A stretch of 64,000 bases of DNA from Syncephalis plumigaleata (lineage: Eukaryota > Zoopagomycota > Zoopagomycetes > Zoopagales > Piptocephalidaceae). Positions 60,192 to 64,000 of this stretch are shown here, piece by piece. Every line of letters begins with the position of its first letter. Position 1 is the first letter of the stretch. The stretch is taken from NCBI GenBank assembly GCA_025201365.1, contig JAIXMF010000006.1, positions 1,054,001 through 1,118,000 of the forward strand. Reading direction: 5' to 3'. The notes under the pieces are model-generated. The model saw only the letters and a list, made by a program, of their open reading frames with translations, was not told where the DNA came from and did not search any database. The translations under genes were made by a program, and so were the position numbers.

Positions 60192-60653
60192 TTAGCAGCT
60201 TCCATATTGCTGATGAAGGTACATATCGTTTTCATAGTTAAATACATGTCCACAGCATGTAAATACATCATGAGTGGCTTTCTCGTAATGATCCTCAAGA
60301 TCATAGTAACTTTCAAATGCATCATAGCAATAATAACAAATATTACGCTTTATGCACTCCCTAAATCCCTTGTTTTCACTCTTATCTGGACAATCCATAA
60401 CCTCGTCCAAATCAAAATTGAAGTTGTGCCTTTTGATATCTCTTTCTCGGACTCTCTCAAAGGCTCTAAAGTGCCTAATAAAGCATAATGAACGGCTTCG
60501 ATGTTTATCAAACTCATCTTCATCCTCGAATAAGCGACCGCAACAATAGTAAACCGGATGCATTAGCGTATTTCGATAGTGATATTCCAGCTCATCATGA
60601 TCGCTAAACTGTCTATCACAATAATAACATCGCCTCTCCAATATACTAATCAT
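60192..60653 (-). CDS. Zinc-finger protein with a duplicated two-finger module
   Basis: Single-exon frame of 153 residues from ATG 60653 (MISILERRCYYCDRQFSDHD). Two similar modules of about 48 residues are seen. Module 1 is CYYCDRQFSDHDELEYHYRN ... CCGRLFEDEDEFDKHRSRSLC. Module 2 is CYYCYDAFESYYDLEDHYEK ... CCGHVFNYENDMYLHQQYGSC. Each pairs a C2H2-like finger with an adjacent CC-G-x2-F finger. About 35 linker residues lie between. The frame is open further upstream only with a non-ATG start. It lies about 100 bp downstream of the RBR ligase gene on the same strand. Function unknown; nucleic-acid or protein binding is possible. Confidence 0.7.
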   Translation of the reverse strand: MISILERRCYYCDRQFSDHDELEYHYRNTLMHPVYYCCGRLFEDEDEFDKHRSRSLCFIRHFRAFERVRERDIKRHNFNFDLDEVMDCPDKSENKGFRECIKRNICYYCYDAFESYYDLEDHYEKATHDVFTCCGHVFNYENDMYLHQQYGSC

Positions 60654-60752
60654 TATACTTATAGATCGAGCTGCATTCAATTTTATTATTTTAGAAATGT
60701 TACAAATGCATAATGTAAAGTTACTAATTGTTAATTATCCTTCCTATTCGTC

Positions 60753-62540
60753 TTAATATTCAAAGTACTCTTCGTATTCTTCATATTCTTCGTATTCTTC
60801 ATATGCCTCATAATCCTCATATGTTTCGAATGCTTGCTCTTCGTAAGCTTGCTCTTCGAAAGTATGTTCTTCTACGTATGCTTCGTATGCTTCTATGGCA
60901 TCGTCGAATGCTTGCTCTTCAAATGCTTGTTCTTCGTAGGCCTGCTCTTCTTCATATGCTTCTATGGCTTCTTCTATAGCTTCTTCTATAGCTTCCTCGT
61001 ATTCTTGTTCTTCGTAAGCTTGCTCTTCTTCGTATGCTTCTATGGCTTCTTCTATGGCTTCTTCATATGCTTGTTCTTCGTAAGCTTGCTCTTCTTCGTA
61101 TGCTTCTATGGCTTCTTCTATAGCTTCTTCATATGCTTGTTCTTCGAATGCTTGCTCTTCTACGTATGCTTCTATGGCTTCTTCTATAGCTTCCTCGTAT
61201 TCTTGTTCTTCGTAAGCTTGCTCTTCTTCGTATGCTTCTATGGCTTCTTCTATAGCTTCTTCATATGCTTGTTCTTCGTAAGCTTGCTCTTCTTCGTATA
61301 CATCGTCTTCGTATTCTGGTATAGCTTCTTCTTCGTATAGATCTTCTTCTTCATTTTCGTCGTTGTCGTCGCTTTCATAATCATAGTTATAATTTTCTGG
61401 TTGCGCTGGCCAAGCCTGCCGTTGTGCTGGCTGTACTTGTACTGGTTGCCATTGTACTGGCAGTACTTGTACTGGTTGTACTGGTTGTGCTTCTCGATCA
61501 TTCTGTGCCAATACCAACATGTCTTCATCCCATAGATCACATTTACCTGTACTGCATAGCTTTGTTGTTTCATTCCATGATGAACCGCATTTATAGCAAC
61601 TATGTCGTACCAGTGTTAGTTATGACTTCTTGATGCACCACTACATTCATCGCCACTACTTACAATTGATGACCGCAATGACAGGTGATATGATTGCAAC
61701 CATATCTCAGTTCTACTAGTGCTTGACACTTTGTGCATCGACACCATTTGTTATCCTTGGCCATTGCTAATACGCTGCTGTCTTCGGTGTTTTTCCGTGC
61801 ATCGGGTAGTGCTTTATACTGAGCACACGAATAGCCTATTATCATCATCGTAGCAATAGTAGTAGTTAATATCAGTATGCTCCACATCTAGTATAACTAT
61901 CCTACCATTATGCCATAGACATGTGCATTTAGTACAGATTGCATAATGGCAATGGATGCACTCGGCCAAGCAGTCATTGGCCCGTGACAAGTGGGATATA
62001 GTCAACACTTTACTGCATCGTTTGTTGGGACAATACATCTAGTGAGTTCATCATTCATTAGGCTACTTGACATCCTCATATCCTCATATACATATCTACT
62101 ATAACTCAGCCTACCTTTCCATTCATGTTGCTTTCCTCTTTCTTACGCTTCCATAAATCGTAGTCTTTTGCGGTGAGTAGTGATTGCACATGCTTTTCCG
62201 TTATTTCATACTGACACTCTGGAATTGGACAGCGCAAAGGAAAAGGGTTGGTTCCGTCGTGTAGTTTGGTCGTAACATACTTGTTCATACATGTGTCGCA
62301 ATAGCCATGTTTACAACTGAGGAACTGGCCATGTACCGGTCCACGACTACTACCAGCATTAGTTGTGGCAGTTACGAATTTGCTGTAGCAAATGCCACAT
62401 TCAAAAGACACCGGCTTTGACTGCGGTTGAACGCCAATAAATTTAAGGAAGCCTACACGAAAGACAGTGTTCTCTTCCTCGTCACTGCAATTAGCAATAG
62501 TTTGCAAAGCTCCCTTTCCTTTCTGTTTAACAGCAGCCAT
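60753..62540 (-). CDS. RBR (RING-IBR-RING) E3 ubiquitin ligase with acidic repeat tail, 4 exons
   Basis: Exons: 62540-62115, 62038-61906, 61835-61664, 61599-60753; 1,578 nt in frame, 525 residues. RING1 is FECGICYSKF ... CKHGYCDTCMNKYV ... CPIPECQYEI. The IBR is MYCPNKRCSKVL ... CIHCHYAICTKCTCLWH. RING2 (Rcat) is WCRCTKCQALVELRYGCNHI followed by TCHCGHQFCYKCGSSW, with the catalytic Cys expected at the NHITC cysteine (about residue 238). The intron at 61663-61600 splits HQ-F-CYKCG exactly. The last exon continues without a stop into a Gln/Pro/Val region (QPVQVLPVQWQPVQ) and then about 220 residues of Glu/Tyr/Ala/Gln repeats of the type AYEEEQAYEEQAYEEAIEEA, ending EEYFEY. That tail is not part of the known RBR core. 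Confidence 0.93.
60765..61330. repeat. Tandem coding repeats of the acidic tail
   Basis: Imperfect units of about 57-66 bp built from TTCTTCGTATGCTTCTATGG and CTTGCTCTTC blocks, all in frame in the RBR gene. The variation is mainly in unit number and small in-frame changes. Confidence 0.8.
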
Positions 62541-63789
62541 ATTGCGTAATAATAAAAAAGAAATTGGCAAATACAAATTAGTTCGGAGAGTATTGATTTT
62601 ATTTTATGTACACGTGATTTGTGGTCATTGCATTGGCGGAAATAGCTGCTAGCCTAAAAGGAGTTCAAAGCAAAGAAAATCTTGACTATGCTTCTATTTA
62701 GTATACTAACATGCAGATATCCTATGTATGTATGTATTTATCATTGTAACAGTAATTGTATGGAGATATTTGTGAAGTACTTATTGATTAATGTGAATAA
62801 AGATAACAAAATTCAATGTTAATCAATAGAGATGTTTATGAAGTCCATTCTTAGACAACTGGATAGCCAGTGTCATTTTTGATAGAAGGATTGAATAAAT
62901 TATGATAATAATGCTTACGGTTAACTGCATAGGAGTAGCAACGAGTGAACAAATAGAATACACGATAAACAATGTAATAAACAAGCAGTAGTTAGTAGAA
63001 TGACTGGCTTGTCACGAACGAGCAAGGAATGAGCAAGGAAGGGTGCATGAACACGTATGTTAGTTTATTTGAAGAAGCAGTGTATGCTTGTAGGTAAATA
63101 GAGTATGTAAACAGCAGTAAACAAATGAAAATACAAATAAAAGCATGGAGTAAGGGTGGCATACAAACAGATGACGGAAAAGAGCGGTAAAAGTAAAAGG
63201 TGCATATTACAACGAGAGCAGTAAACACTTGAACATTGATAAATAAGCAGGACAGTGATAGGAAACAAAAGACTAGAACGAACAATAAACAAGGCTTATT
63301 GGTATAGTAATAATAACGACAAGTGAGCATGTAGGTAGGATAGAGGAAGAGGAAAACAAAGAGATAAATAAACGGCATAGAGATAGTATGCAGAATAGCT
63401 GCTATTGGGAATGTGTATGCTAAAGTGAAAGAGGAAGCAAGTGGAATGCGAATGACACGAAGAAGACGCGTATTGTTGAGAAAGTGAATAGGTAAATAAA
63501 AGGAAAGGAATAACTAGCATATAGTTAAGAGGAAGTAGACGCGTGTCGTTTACTGACAAGTGGAATGTAGTTGACACATAGAAGGCACTTACTGTTTAGT
63601 GGTAAGGGAAATGACAGGGAAATGAGGTTGGTATGAATAAGACAGTATGTGAAAGAAGTCAACGACAAGTGGAATGTAGTCAAGGCTAATAAGACAGCAT
63701 TGGTAAAGAAGTAAAGGGAAGCAACAATGAAATGGATACTTAGAAATGGATTAGTAGATCATTAATGCCACTAGACGCTAATAGCAAAC
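62541..63789. other. Gene-free right flank
   Basis: AT-rich, purine-rich on the plus strand from about 62990 (many AAATAAA, AGTAAAC and GACAAGTGGAATGTAGT-like repeats; the last occurs near 63557 and 63665). No supported gene. Confidence 0.5.
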
Positions 63790-63850
63790 ATGTCTATTTT
63801 CTAACCGATTAACATTGTTAGCCTTTAACTTTTGTTCTTATTGATAAATA
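63790..63850 (+). mobile_element. Degraded TIR end of the second element family
   Basis: TGTCTATTTTCTAACCGATT, then AACATTGTTAGCCTTTAAC and TTGTTCTTATTGATAAATAA, aligns with 12154 and 59227 over about 60 bp. The TA-CAG start is mutated (ACATG). The other end would lie beyond the window. Confidence 0.55.
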
Positions 63851-64000
63851 ATCTTGCCCCTTCGTTAGCACCATTATTATTATAACTAGATAAGCTTTAT
63901 TAACATTGTAATTTTATTTTGATGTAGCCATTAATGGGGAATTAACGGGCGAGGGAAAGTTACGACGATTCAGCATCATGCCCTTTATACTTCGTATTTC
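63851..64000. other. Right edge of window
   Basis: No gene recognised; possibly the interior of the element starting near 63790. Confidence 0.3.

Noticed and set aside
60834-61340. Plus-strand Phe/Cys-rich open frame
   Set aside because: It is the exact antisense of the acidic tandem repeats of the RBR gene and has no independent support.
60753-61520. Acidic repeat ORF as a separate gene starting at ATG 61520
   Set aside because: The frame is open upstream through CGSSWNETTKLCSTGKC and splices in phase to the RBR core, completing the RING2 zinc ligands.

Overview
The window looks like nuclear DNA of an early-diverging, zygomycete-type fungus. The reasons are the gene set (Mot1, Mpp10, a DUF3712 protein, an Ima1-type nuclear envelope protein, two G-alpha subunits, eIF2-alpha, a GCLM-type protein, dihydroxyacetone kinase), very many short GT-AG introns (mostly 50-110 nt, mostly with TAG acceptors) and AT-rich spacers full of microsatellites. 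The exact lineage cannot be fixed by eye.

Layout. 1-105: C-terminal tail of a gene cut by the window edge. 848-8110 (+): a complete 23-exon MOT1/BTAF1 gene, with a TIR DNA element starting 9 bp after its stop. 9703-12034 (+): a secreted carboxylesterase-like protein, followed by a second TIR element. 12903-20136 (-): a fungal membrane protein of unknown function, the proteasome chaperone PSMD9/Nas2, a secreted glycine-rich/collagen-like protein and dihydroxyacetone kinase. 20137-23438 is gene-poor. 23439-25369 (+): a methyltransferase with a predicted N-myristoylation signal. 26714-29469 (+): MPP10. 29678-30564 (-): an unknown protein. 32482-34995 (-): a DUF3712 membrane protein. 36260-36610: a tRNA-derived SINE with a 17-bp target duplication. 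37019-37583: a second copy of the first TIR element. 37762-39153 (+) and 39277-40575 (-): convergent GCLM-like and eIF2-alpha genes. 41619-42873 (-): a Gi-like G-alpha. 44777-45014: a short third copy of the TIR element. 45545-48112 (+): Ima1-like protein. 48769-50787 (+): a seven-TM protein with signal peptide. 53489-55237 (+): a second G-alpha. 56125-57898 (+): a peroxisomal SCP-x-type thiolase. 58070-58932 (-): mitoribosomal mS38/Cox24. 59227-59690: a broken PP2C fragment abutting a TIR-like end. 60192-60653 (-): a duplicated zinc-finger protein. 60753-62540 (-): an RBR ubiquitin ligase with a long acidic repeat tail. The last 1.4 kb is gene-free apart from another TIR-like end.

How the genes relate. 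Most are unlinked housekeeping functions: transcription (Mot1), ribosome biogenesis (Mpp10), translation initiation (eIF2-alpha), mitochondrial translation (mS38), glutathione synthesis (GCLM), glycerol/DHA metabolism and peroxisomal lipid metabolism. The one suggestive functional grouping is two G-alpha genes flanking a putative seven-TM receptor within 14 kb. The least ordinary material is the DNA-element family carrying the end of a TnpB/Fanzor-like protein, the SINE, and the RBR ligase with its acidic tail.

Eight otherwise intact genes contain nine single-base frame shifts in all, each equivalent to one lost base. Adding one base per break makes each gene's total length divisible by three, which points to base-loss errors in the assembly rather than decay. 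Exon boundaries were inferred by eye from splice signals, phase and family similarity.
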